From the NCBI GenBank assembly GCA_964526475.1, contig CAZGKF010000002.1, positions 1-64,000 on the forward strand: DNA of 64,000 bases, in the 5' to 3' direction. The stretch is from CAYVTV01 sp964526475 (GTDB lineage: Bacteria; Bacteroidota; Bacteroidia; Bacteroidales; GCA-2748055). Shown here piece by piece: positions 57,198 through 64,000 of the stretch. Under the pieces are notes generated by a model. That model searched no databases, was not told the DNA's origin, and was given only the letters and a program-made list of their open reading frames with translations. Both the position numbers and the translations under genes were made by a program. Within the stretch, counting starts at the first letter, position 1; each line of letters starts with the position of its first letter.

Positions 57198-58540
57198 ACA
57201 AGATTTTTCTTATTATTCAGCGTGAGTATCTTACCCGGGTGCGGAAAAAGTCCTTCATTATTATGTCGGTTCTTGGCCCTGTTATTTTTGCCGCCTTTCT
57301 CTTTGTGCCGGCATGGCTTGCAACAATGGAAGACAAAGAAGTCAGGACTATTGCTGTAATAGATAATTCCTCAGCTTTCCTTGGAATACTTCCTGAAACC
57401 GATTATATAAAATTCAGTTATATTACTGATGTACATCTTGATGAACTCAGAGAAACATACATCAAAGCCGGATACAGCGCTATCCTTTTTATTCCCGAAA
57501 ACATCATTGCTTCAAATACTCCTGTACTCTATTCAGATAAACAACCCAGTCTGTCAACCCGCTTACACATTGCCAATGCTATTGAAAATGAAATTAAAAA
57601 GTATAAATTGAGTACTCATGAGATCCGGAATCTGGAGGAGATATTAAAGTCTGTTGAAACCAGTATTAACCTGAGAAGTATTTTATGGACCGAAGAAGGG
57701 AAAGAGAAGGAGACAGATACAGAACTTTCCATGATCATTGGTTATGCAAGCGGCATGCTGATATATTTTTTTATATTTCTTTTCGGAGCTCAGGTGATGC
57801 GTGGGGTAATTGAAGAAAAGAGCAGCCGTATTATCGAAGTCATTATATCTTCTGTGAGACCTTTTCAGCTCATGATGGGGAAAATTGCCGGTGTCGGGCT
57901 TACCGGGCTTACACAGTTCATCTTATGGATAATTCTTACTCTCCTTTTTATTACCGTTTCCCAGAAGGTATTTTTCCCTGAACTAACGGAAACATCAGCT
58001 GAACAAGTGCTTGCTCAGGATATTATGAGCCCCCAAAGTAAAATTACTCAGGAAATGAAGTTTGAAGAAACTGAACCTAACTTACTTCAGAATGTCTATA
58101 GCTCCATAAAAAACATTAATCTGACACTAATCATTGGAATGTTTACCTTCTTTTTCCTTGGAGGTTATCTCCTTTATGCTTCATTTTTTGCAATAATAGG
58201 TTCCGCAGTTGATAACGAGGCTGACACACAGCAATTTATGTTTCCAGTGACAATTCCCCTTATTGCCGCAATATTTATTATGATAAATACCATTAATAAT
58301 CCTGAAGGACCACTTGCCTTCTGGTTCAGCATGATCCCCCTTACTTCACCAATTGTTATGATGGTCAGAATACCATTTGGGGTTAAGGTATGGGAACTGC
58401 TTCTTTCCAGTGTGATCCTTATCTTCACCTTTATCGGTTCAACCTGGATGGCAGGAAAAATATACAGGACCGGAATTCTAATGTATGGCAAAAAAGTCAA
58501 TTACAGGGAATTATGGAAATGGCTGACATATAAAATCTGA
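57194..58540 (+). CDS. ABC-2 type permease (NatB-like)
   Basis: A 448-residue permease. One N-terminal helix (about 20-42, in KKSFIIMSVLGPVIFAAFLF) is followed by an extracytoplasmic region of about 140 residues, then five or so helices (about 185-440). The segment GVIEEKSSRIIEVIISSVRP is the conserved cytoplasmic coupling stretch of ABC-2/NatB proteins. The start overlaps the ATPase stop by 4 nt, so the subunits are translationally coupled. It exports an unidentified substrate. Confidence 0.9.
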   Translation: MNKIFLIIQREYLTRVRKKSFIIMSVLGPVIFAAFLFVPAWLATMEDKEVRTIAVIDNSSAFLGILPETDYIKFSYITDVHLDELRETYIKAGYSAILFIPENIIASNTPVLYSDKQPSLSTRLHIANAIENEIKKYKLSTHEIRNLEEILKSVETSINLRSILWTEEGKEKETDTELSMIIGYASGMLIYFFIFLFGAQVMRGVIEEKSSRIIEVIISSVRPFQLMMGKIAGVGLTGLTQFILWIILTLLFITVSQKVFFPELTETSAEQVLAQDIMSPQSKITQEMKFEETEPNLLQNVYSSIKNINLTLIIGMFTFFFLGGYLLYASFFAIIGSAVDNEADTQQFMFPVTIPLIAAIFIMINTINNPEGPLAFWFSMIPLTSPIVMMVRIPFGVKVWELLLSSVILIFTFIGSTWMAGKIYRTGILMYGKKVNYRELWKWLTYKI

Positions 58541-58612
58541 TTTCCGTTCAGTTAGTAACAAATGCCTGTACATTATTAATTAAAATGTATAAAAACAAAA
58601 TAGTCTGAATCT

Positions 58613-59539
58613 ATGAGAGTCGCTATACTCGATCTTGGAACAAATACTTTCAATCTTCTTGTTTCTGAAACAACAGGAGAAAACAAGTTATCAATCATTC
58701 ACACTGCAAAAGAACCTGTTAAACTAGGAAAAGGAGGCATCCACAAAGGAATGATAACTGATGAAGCAATGGAAAGGGGATTTCTGGCTATAGAACATCA
58801 TCTGAAAAATCTTAAAAAATATAACCCTGAAAAGACATATGCTTTTGCTACCTCTGCTATTCGCGATGCCAGCAATGGCAGATTTTTCAATAAAGAAGTA
58901 AATGAACGTTTCGGTATTTTTGTTCATATCATTCCGGGTGACAGGGAAGCTGATTTTATTTACAAAGGAGTACGTCAGTCAATTGAAATGAATGAGGAGA
59001 AGGTGATGATTCTTGACATTGGAGGCGGAAGTAACGAATTTATCATTGCCAATAAAAAAAGTATTTTCTGGAAGCAAAGTTTTAATCTGGGTATGGCCAG
59101 GATGTTGGAAATATTTCCTGTTTCAGACCCTATTAAAAATGACGAAATAAAGAACCTGGAAAGTTATTTTGATCTGGAACTTGAAAAACTTTTCACCGCT
59201 GTAAAGGAGTTCAATCCGTCAACTCTTATTGGGGCTTCAGGGTCTTTTGAAACCTTTTTTTCACTTTTGGCTAATTCCATGCCTCCTAAATATATTAAGA
59301 GTGCTTCTCCTTCCAGGAAAATTGAGATCATTGATTTTTTTAACCTACATGAATCTCTTCTGAAGTCAACCATAAAAGAGAGAACAAATATGCCGGGCAT
59401 GGAAATAGTTAGGGTGGAAATGATTATTTTAGCTTCCGTATTTGTTAGCTTTGTGCTTCGTAAATGTAATATTAACAATCTTTATCAATCGGATTACGCA
59501 CTGAAAGAAGGTGTGGTTGCCGAAATGCTTAATCTTTGA
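58613..59539 (+). CDS. Ppx/GppA-family phosphatase
   Basis: A 308-residue member of the ASKHA superfamily that hydrolyses polyphosphate or pppGpp. ATPase-like motifs are AILDLGTNTFNLLV near the N-terminus and LDIGGGSNEFI in the middle, with TSAIRDA between. It has only the two N-terminal domains, lacking the C-terminal HD part of E. coli Ppx and GppA, like many short Bacteroidota versions. It ends 10 nt before the sigma-54 regulator, which suggests co-transcription and a stringent- or phosphate-linked role. Confidence 0.9.
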   Translation: MRVAILDLGTNTFNLLVSETTGENKLSIIHTAKEPVKLGKGGIHKGMITDEAMERGFLAIEHHLKNLKKYNPEKTYAFATSAIRDASNGRFFNKEVNERFGIFVHIIPGDREADFIYKGVRQSIEMNEEKVMILDIGGGSNEFIIANKKSIFWKQSFNLGMARMLEIFPVSDPIKNDEIKNLESYFDLELEKLFTAVKEFNPSTLIGASGSFETFFSLLANSMPPKYIKSASPSRKIEIIDFFNLHESLLKSTIKERTNMPGMEIVRVEMIILASVFVSFVLRKCNINNLYQSDYALKEGVVAEMLNL

Positions 59540-59549
59540 TCCTGACTCT

Positions 59550-60719
59550 ATGGCTCGAATCCTGGTTATTGATGATGAAAAGAGTATCAGAAATACTCTG
59601 AAAGAAGTTCTCGAATACGAAAGTCATGAATTGGACCTCGCTGCAAGTGGTCGTGAGGGACTTGAACTCTACACGGAAAAAAAACACGATCTTGTTTTAT
59701 GTGATATTAAAATGCCTGAAATGGATGGGCTGGAGGTGCTTCCCATGTTATTTGAAATTTCATCCGATGCTTTGGTAATCATGATATCCGGACACGGGAA
59801 TATTGACACAGCTGTAACAGCTATAAAACAGGGAGCGTATGACTTTATCGAGAAACCACTTGACCTTAACCGGCTGTTGATAACTATTCGGAATGGATTG
59901 GACAGGAATACGCTGATTAATGAAACAAAAGTCCTTAGAAGAAAAATTAATAAAAACTATAAAATGATCGGGGAATCACCTGCTATACAAAAGGTGAGGG
60001 AGATGATCGATCGTGTTGCAGGTACTGATGCCCGTGTCCTGATCACAGGTGAAAATGGAACTGGTAAGGAGATTGTTGCCAGGCTTCTTCATGAAAACAG
60101 TGAAAGAGCAGGACAGCCATTTGTTGAGGTTAATTGTGCTGCCATACCATCAGAACTTATTGAAAGTGAATTATTCGGACATGAAAAGGGGGCTTTTACC
60201 TCTGCCATTAAACAACGCAAAGGAAAGTTTGAACAGGCAGACGGAGGGACTCTTTTCCTGGACGAAATTGGTGATATGAGTCTTTCCGCACAGGCAAAAG
60301 TATTAAGAGTCCTGCAGGAAAATAAAATTTCAAGAGTTGGGAGCGACAAAGATATTCATGTGAATGTGAGGATAATTACTGCCACGAACAAAAATCTCAG
60401 AGAAGAGATTACCAGAAATTCTTTCAGAGAAGATTTGTATCACAGACTTGGCGTTATCATAATACACGTCCCATCCCTTAATGAAAGGAAAGAGGATATC
60501 CCTGTCCTCTCCGGATATTTCAATGAAACTATTTGTGAGGAATATGGTATCCCAAAGAAAGAAATCGCCGGAGAGGCTATAACTGAACTTCAGAAAATAA
60601 ACTGGACAGGTAATATCCGTGAATTCCGTAATGTGATGGAGAGGCTTATCATTCTATGTGAAAAAGAAATTACCGGGAAAGACGTGTTACAATTTGCACA
60701 GCCAATAAGCTTGTCCTGA
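59550..60719 (+). CDS. Sigma-54-dependent response regulator without Fis domain
   Basis: A 389-residue NtrC-like activator. The receiver (about 1-120) has VIDDE, phospho-acceptor D in LCDIKMPEMDG and Lys in FIEKPLD. The AAA+ domain has Walker A GENGTGKE, the sigma-54 contact loop GAFTSA (usual GAFTGA), Walker B GGTLFLDEIGDM, and the R-finger region FREDLYHRLGV. The frame ends soon after the AAA+ lid; the C-terminal Fis-type DNA-binding helix-turn-helix is missing. Similar short regulators occur in Bacteroidota, so this may be natural rather than a truncation. The ATG at 59550 is preferred to an upstream codon in ppx. Confidence 0.9.
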   Translation: MARILVIDDEKSIRNTLKEVLEYESHELDLAASGREGLELYTEKKHDLVLCDIKMPEMDGLEVLPMLFEISSDALVIMISGHGNIDTAVTAIKQGAYDFIEKPLDLNRLLITIRNGLDRNTLINETKVLRRKINKNYKMIGESPAIQKVREMIDRVAGTDARVLITGENGTGKEIVARLLHENSERAGQPFVEVNCAAIPSELIESELFGHEKGAFTSAIKQRKGKFEQADGGTLFLDEIGDMSLSAQAKVLRVLQENKISRVGSDKDIHVNVRIITATNKNLREEITRNSFREDLYHRLGVIIIHVPSLNERKEDIPVLSGYFNETICEEYGIPKKEIAGEAITELQKINWTGNIREFRNVMERLIILCEKEITGKDVLQFAQPISLS

Positions 60720-61021
60720 TAATGGGGTTTTTCGCGGATACTTTTAAGCTTCCCGGGAATTTCAAATATTTTCATGGATGTAGTTAACCATATCTGATCA
60801 CCATAAACTACAGGAGAAGACCATCCTCTGCCAAAGATTTCGGTCATCCATATAACATTTGTAGTATCATTAAAAGTAACCGGCACATTTTCCGATTTTG
60901 AAATACCATCCAGATTACCCCCCCTGAAATGGGTCCAGTTATCCACCTGAGTATATACAGGCTCAATATTCAGTATAAACAACAGCAGTAAAAAGTAAAA
61001 TAATTGAATCTTTATTTTCAT
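60590..61021 (-). pseudogene. 5' stump of a secreted PQQ-type beta-propeller protein gene
   Basis: The frame opens with a signal peptide (about 1-24) and the start of a PQQ-like propeller: WTHFRGGNLDGIS, then IFGRGWSSPVVYGDQIWLTT. The recognisable part ends near 60772. The remaining codons to 60590 run antisense through the 3' end of the sigma-54 regulator gene. Normal members have 400 or more residues. The layout (5' stump convergent with an intact gene) mirrors the S8 stump at 5629-5895. Confidence 0.65.
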
Positions 61022-61094
61022 TGTATTATTTATTTTTTGTATAAAGATTGGTTTATATCATGACATAAACAAAATTATTTCAAAAAAGAAGACT

Positions 61095-61222
61095 TGGAAT
61101 TGTGGAATTGTGGAATTGTGTAAACGTGGAATTGTGGAATCGTAGAATCGCAGAATCGTGGAATCGTGGAATCGTGAAATCGTGGAATCGTGAAATCGTG
61201 GAATCAGTGAATCGGTGAAGCT
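61095..61222. repeat. 8-bp tandem repeat array, about 16 units of TGGAATCG
   Basis: Sixteen adjoining 8-bp units follow the pattern TGGAAT(T/C)G, with variants such as TGTAAACG, TAGAATCG, CAGAATCG and TGAAATCG. The unit length is not a multiple of three and no gene reads through it. The first units have T at position 7, later ones C. The array lies between a gene stump and a REP-like pair, and its unit recurs in the opposite orientation at 61366-61405. Confidence 0.85.
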
Positions 61223-61248
61223 GTAAGCTGTAATTTGAAATGAAAAAA

Positions 61249-61340
61249 ATCCCGAGAGGGGTTAAATTTAAACAGCCCCGGACGCTTGTCGTCCGGGGTA
61301 AAAATAATGGCAACCATACAGCCCCGGAGGGGCTGAAATA
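61249..61340. repeat. REP-like palindrome pair
   Basis: Two strong hairpins: CCCCGGACG-cttgt-CGTCCGGGG (61276-61298, 9-bp stem) and CAGCCCC-gga-GGGGCTG (61319-61335, 7-bp stem). GAGAGGGGTT lies just before them. The CCCCGG/GAAAT grammar is the same as at 398-606, so both belong to one dispersed family. Confidence 0.75.
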
Positions 61341-61365
61341 CATTTTAAATATTAAAGTTCAGCAG

Positions 61366-61405
61366 CAACAATTACACGATTACACGATTACACGATTAAA
61401 CAATT
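61366..61405. repeat. Inverse-orientation 8-bp tandem repeat, about 5 units of ACACGATT
   Basis: Three exact ACACGATT units (61374-61397) flanked by diverged copies CAACAATT and AAACAATT. The reverse complement, AATCGTGT, is the unit of the array at 61095-61222 in a shifted register (AATCGTGG). The two arrays therefore face each other around the REP pair. Confidence 0.8.
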
Positions 61406-61533
61406 AAACTAATTGATCTTCTTCTGTCTTCGGTCTCCTGTATCTAATTTTCAGCCCTAATTTGCAATATTTATTAACCAGGGGTTGGTTACGATTGGGA
61501 AATGCATTAATTTCATTGCCACATTATCAACTT

Positions 61534-62250
61534 ATGGAACTTAATATTATCATTCCACTCTTTAATGAAGCATTGATGATTCCACAGGTACTTGAGGAAA
61601 TTAAAAAAGTTAATTTTCCCGGGTTCCTTGATGAAATATCTGTAATAATTGTAAATGACTGTTCAACCGACTCCTCCTTAGAAGCAGTTCAGGAATACAT
61701 CAGAAGCAATCCTGGGAGGAATACCTTGTTAAATCTGCCGGTTAACTCCGGGAAAGGTGCTGCTGTAAGAAAAGGTATTGAATGTTCATCAGGGGAAATT
61801 ATTTTAATCCAGGATGCAGATCTGGAACTTTCACCTGCCGATATTCCTGTCATGCTCCTTGCAATGAAAGAGTTGAACGTGGAATTTATTAACGGATCCC
61901 GCTATTTGCCCGGAGTAACCCGCCCCCTTTCATCCTATAGGCGATATCTGGCGAACCGGTTTTTTACCTGGCTTACATCAGTACTAATAAACGTAAAACT
62001 CACTGATGTTGCTTGTGGTTATAAACTTTTCACACGCTCATTATACGAACAAATGAGTCTTCGCGAAAATAGATTTGGTTTTGAGGCTGAACTAATTATT
62101 AAATCAATGCGAATAAGGAAAAATAACATAGCGGAAGTGCCTGTAAAATATTTCCCCAGGAATGAAGGTGAAGGAAAAAAATTCAGGAATACCGATGCCT
62201 TTAAAATGCTCATCACCATCTTCAAATATGCAGTTCTTAAAAAAAAATAA
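61534..62250 (+). CDS. Family 2 glycosyltransferase (dolichol-phosphate mannose synthase-like)
   Basis: A 238-residue soluble GT-A enzyme. The N-terminal IIIPLFNEALMIP, VIVNDCSTDSS and the metal-binding LIQDADLELS, then NGSRYLPG and the DVACGYKLFTR segment, match polyprenyl-phosphate sugar transferases (DPM1-like). By family it transfers a sugar from a nucleotide donor to a polyprenyl phosphate. It overlaps the following membrane protein gene by 23 nt, which suggests that the lipid-linked sugar is used by that protein. The ATG at 61534 is chosen; upstream codons lie in repeat-derived DNA. Confidence 0.9.
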   Translation: MELNIIIPLFNEALMIPQVLEEIKKVNFPGFLDEISVIIVNDCSTDSSLEAVQEYIRSNPGRNTLLNLPVNSGKGAAVRKGIECSSGEIILIQDADLELSPADIPVMLLAMKELNVEFINGSRYLPGVTRPLSSYRRYLANRFFTWLTSVLINVKLTDVACGYKLFTRSLYEQMSLRENRFGFEAELIIKSMRIRKNNIAEVPVKYFPRNEGEGKKFRNTDAFKMLITIFKYAVLKKK

Positions 62251-63628
62251 TTTGCTCTTTTTCAGAAAGCGCTCATTTTTATCAGTATTGGTTATTTTGC
62301 TTGTTACCATTATAACTACCTGGAATATTCTGAATGTAAAATACTGGAAAAAGAATGAAGGAATTATTTACTGGGATACTTTATCATATTATTCCTATCT
62401 GCCTGCAACATTCATTTACAAAGATCTCAGCCTGAAGTTTATTGACGAAGACAATTCATTCTTTAGTAATAAATTCTGGCCGGAGATAACTGAAAATAAG
62501 ACATATGTAATAAGGACAAGTATGGGAATGGCCATTTTATATCTACCCTTTTTCACCATAGCACATGTAGTTTCCAAACCTATGGGATTTCCTGCCGATG
62601 GATTTTCAATGCCTTATCACGTAAGTCTTGCTTTCAGCGGCATCTTTTATCTTACTATCGGGCTATTCTTTTTGAGGAAACTTCTTTTAAGATATTATAA
62701 GGACCACATTACTGCCTTAACTATATTCATTGTGGTTTTTGCCACAAATCTCTTTTTTTACACCAGTGTTACAGCTACTATGTCACATTCTTTCAATTTT
62801 GCTCTTATTAGTATATTTATGTGGTGTAGTGTTGTTTTTCTTAAAAAACCTTCGTTCTCAGGATCATTTTCAACCGGACTTTTATTTGGAATAATTACGC
62901 TTGTCAGACCAAGCAATGTAATTATTATCCTTATTCCTCTTTTATACGGTATCCGTTCTTACAAAGATTTTATCGCCAGGATATTTTTCTTTTTAAAAAA
63001 CTACAGATACACATTTATAATAATTACTTTAACAATTCTTATATGGCTCCCTCAAATGTTTTACTGGAAATCATTAACCGGTTCATGGTTATATAATTCC
63101 TATGGTTCACACAGCCGTTTTTTCTGGCTGGAGCCAATGCTCCGGGAAGGATTATTTGGTTTCAGGAAAGGATGGTTAATATACACACCGGTAATGATCT
63201 TTGCTATTGCCGGGTTTTTATTCATAAAAAAGAATGCCGGAGACTGGCTGATAGTGATTCCTGTTATTACGGTTTTAGCAATATACATAATCTTGTCGTG
63301 GTGGTGCTGGTGGTATGGAGGAGGATTCGGTATGCGCCCGATGATAGATTATTATCCACTTTTATCCATTCCTCTTGCAGCCTTTATTACTTTTCTATAT
63401 AATGAGAAAAAATTGCTGCTAAAATATTCACTGATAATTGCGTTCGCTTTATCAGCAGGGCTCGGATTATTTCATTTTCAAAAATATTATCATGGATCTA
63501 TTCACTGGGATTCGATGACAAAGGAAGCATATCTTAAATATTTCTGGCATATTCATCCTGACAGCAGTTTCGATGAATACCTCATAACTCCCGATTACGG
63601 GAAAGCAATAAAAGAAAGAGAAAAATAA
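62228..63628 (+). CDS. Multispan membrane protein, GT-C-like
   Basis: A 466-residue protein with about ten or more membrane helices and a short extracytoplasmic loop after the first (KYWKKNEGIIYWDTLSYYSY). The overall look, with a first-loop acidic residue and many aromatic residues, resembles GT-C glycosyltransferases that use lipid-linked sugars, but I find no diagnostic motif. WWCWWYGGGFGMRP near residue 375 is unusually Trp-rich and may be functional. Overlap with the upstream GT2 gene supports a joint glycan or lipid modification role. The start (62228) is chosen within the overlap. Confidence 0.7.
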   Translation: MQFLKKNNLLFFRKRSFLSVLVILLVTIITTWNILNVKYWKKNEGIIYWDTLSYYSYLPATFIYKDLSLKFIDEDNSFFSNKFWPEITENKTYVIRTSMGMAILYLPFFTIAHVVSKPMGFPADGFSMPYHVSLAFSGIFYLTIGLFFLRKLLLRYYKDHITALTIFIVVFATNLFFYTSVTATMSHSFNFALISIFMWCSVVFLKKPSFSGSFSTGLLFGIITLVRPSNVIIILIPLLYGIRSYKDFIARIFFFLKNYRYTFIIITLTILIWLPQMFYWKSLTGSWLYNSYGSHSRFFWLEPMLREGLFGFRKGWLIYTPVMIFAIAGFLFIKKNAGDWLIVIPVITVLAIYIILSWWCWWYGGGFGMRPMIDYYPLLSIPLAAFITFLYNEKKLLLKYSLIIAFALSAGLGLFHFQKYYHGSIHWDSMTKEAYLKYFWHIHPDSSFDEYLITPDYGKAIKEREK

Positions 63629-63680
63629 ATAAATATATGACTTAACTGAATATGCTTATAATAAGCCCATCAGGTTGGGA

Positions 63681-64000
63681 TCATTCTTTCTTCATTATTT
63701 TAATAAGCTGCCCTGGCTTTATTTTATCACCTGAGCCAATGTTATTTAGTTTTGCAATGTCTGTAACGCTTAAACCATGGAAATTCTTTGCGATATCCCA
63801 GAGTGTATCACCGGTTTTAACAGTATAATAAATATACTCCCCATCGTAAACTTTATTTTCCATGGGGGAATCAGTTCTAAGGGCTATGACTCCAACCCTG
63901 CTCTGTTTTTCATCAAAACTCAATTTATCAATACCCCTGTAAAAATCTGCCTTTTCCTTAGGAATATATATTGCCAGTTTTTGCCCTGCTCTAATAAGAT
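63681..64000 (-). CDS. LysM-domain protein, partial (runs off the window)
   Basis: The C-terminal 107 or so codons of a minus-strand gene that continues past position 64000. Its last 50 residues are a LysM peptidoglycan-binding repeat (YTVKTGDTLWDIAKNFHGLS, then LNNIGSGDKIKPGQLIKI). The window edge ends a second LysM-like tail, LIRAGQKLAIYIPKEKADF. The pattern of LysM, linker, LysM fits a MltD-like lytic transglycosylase of Bacteroidota, but the catalytic part is outside the window. Confidence 0.75.
   Translation of the reverse strand, partial: LIRAGQKLAIYIPKEKADFYRGIDKLSFDEKQSRVGVIALRTDSPMENKVYDGEYIYYTVKTGDTLWDIAKNFHGLSVTDIAKLNNIGSGDKIKPGQLIKIMKKE

Noticed and set aside
61080..61343. An 87-codon minus-strand frame across the 8-bp repeats
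   Set aside because: Its translation is a Phe/His/Asp/Ser repeat generated by the tandem array, not a protein family.

Overview
The window is a chromosomal segment of a Bacteroidota bacterium, most likely of the order Bacteroidales. Three things point there: type IX secretion (T9SS) cargo with type A and type B C-terminal sorting domains together with GldD and GldE; the fused str-S10-spc-alpha ribosomal superoperon lacking tuf; and promoters of the Bacteroidetes primary-sigma type (TAnnTTTG at -7, TTG about 18-19 nt upstream). Base composition is AT-rich throughout. No rRNA, tRNA, CRISPR array, prophage or intact insertion sequence was seen.

Layout. 1-772 is gene-free and holds REP-like palindromes. 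773-5895 carries ychF, a T9SS-sorted M14 carboxypeptidase, a PafA-like alkaline phosphatase homologue with most metal ligands replaced, and the 5' stump of an S8 protease. 5862-9698 (minus) is the operon ssb-gldE-gldD-PPTase-pcrB. 9768-12113 holds a 48-codon stump of mutY, HU, a 31-residue mS38-like basic protein and rng. 12545-17994 holds a DsbD-like protein, a secreted VWA protein and a sigma/membrane/Spy-like three-gene module. 17991-23947 holds hisS, two exported unknowns, a membrane-bound hybrid kinase whose ATPase domain has decayed, and a SpoIIE-type phosphatase. 24004-44969 (minus) is one long block from rpsL to rplQ, then eno and gltA. Divergent from it are fusA2 (45341), a type B T9SS cargo gene, a UvrD-type helicase, DUF4290 and murA, a TlpA-type lipoprotein, grpE-dnaJ, an ABC-2 exporter pair, a Ppx/GppA phosphatase and a sigma-54 response regulator. 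The right end (60720-64000) has a PQQ-propeller gene stump, an unusual 8-bp tandem-repeat/REP cluster, a GT2 and a multispan membrane protein, and a LysM gene running off the edge.

Three themes stand out. First, several proteins keep a family fold but lose catalytic residues: the PafA-like protein, the hybrid kinase, and EF-G2, which resembles the Bacteroides EF-G paralogue known to work without GTP hydrolysis. Second, at least four gene stumps (S8 protease, mutY, rhodanese, PQQ propeller) abut intact neighbours, which points to repeated deletion or, less likely, assembly joins. Third, two 8-bp tandem arrays of the same unit in opposite orientation flank a REP-like palindrome pair. I did not find a clear new multi-gene defence or mobile system; the sigma/Spy-like module and the pseudo-kinase are the best functional unknowns.
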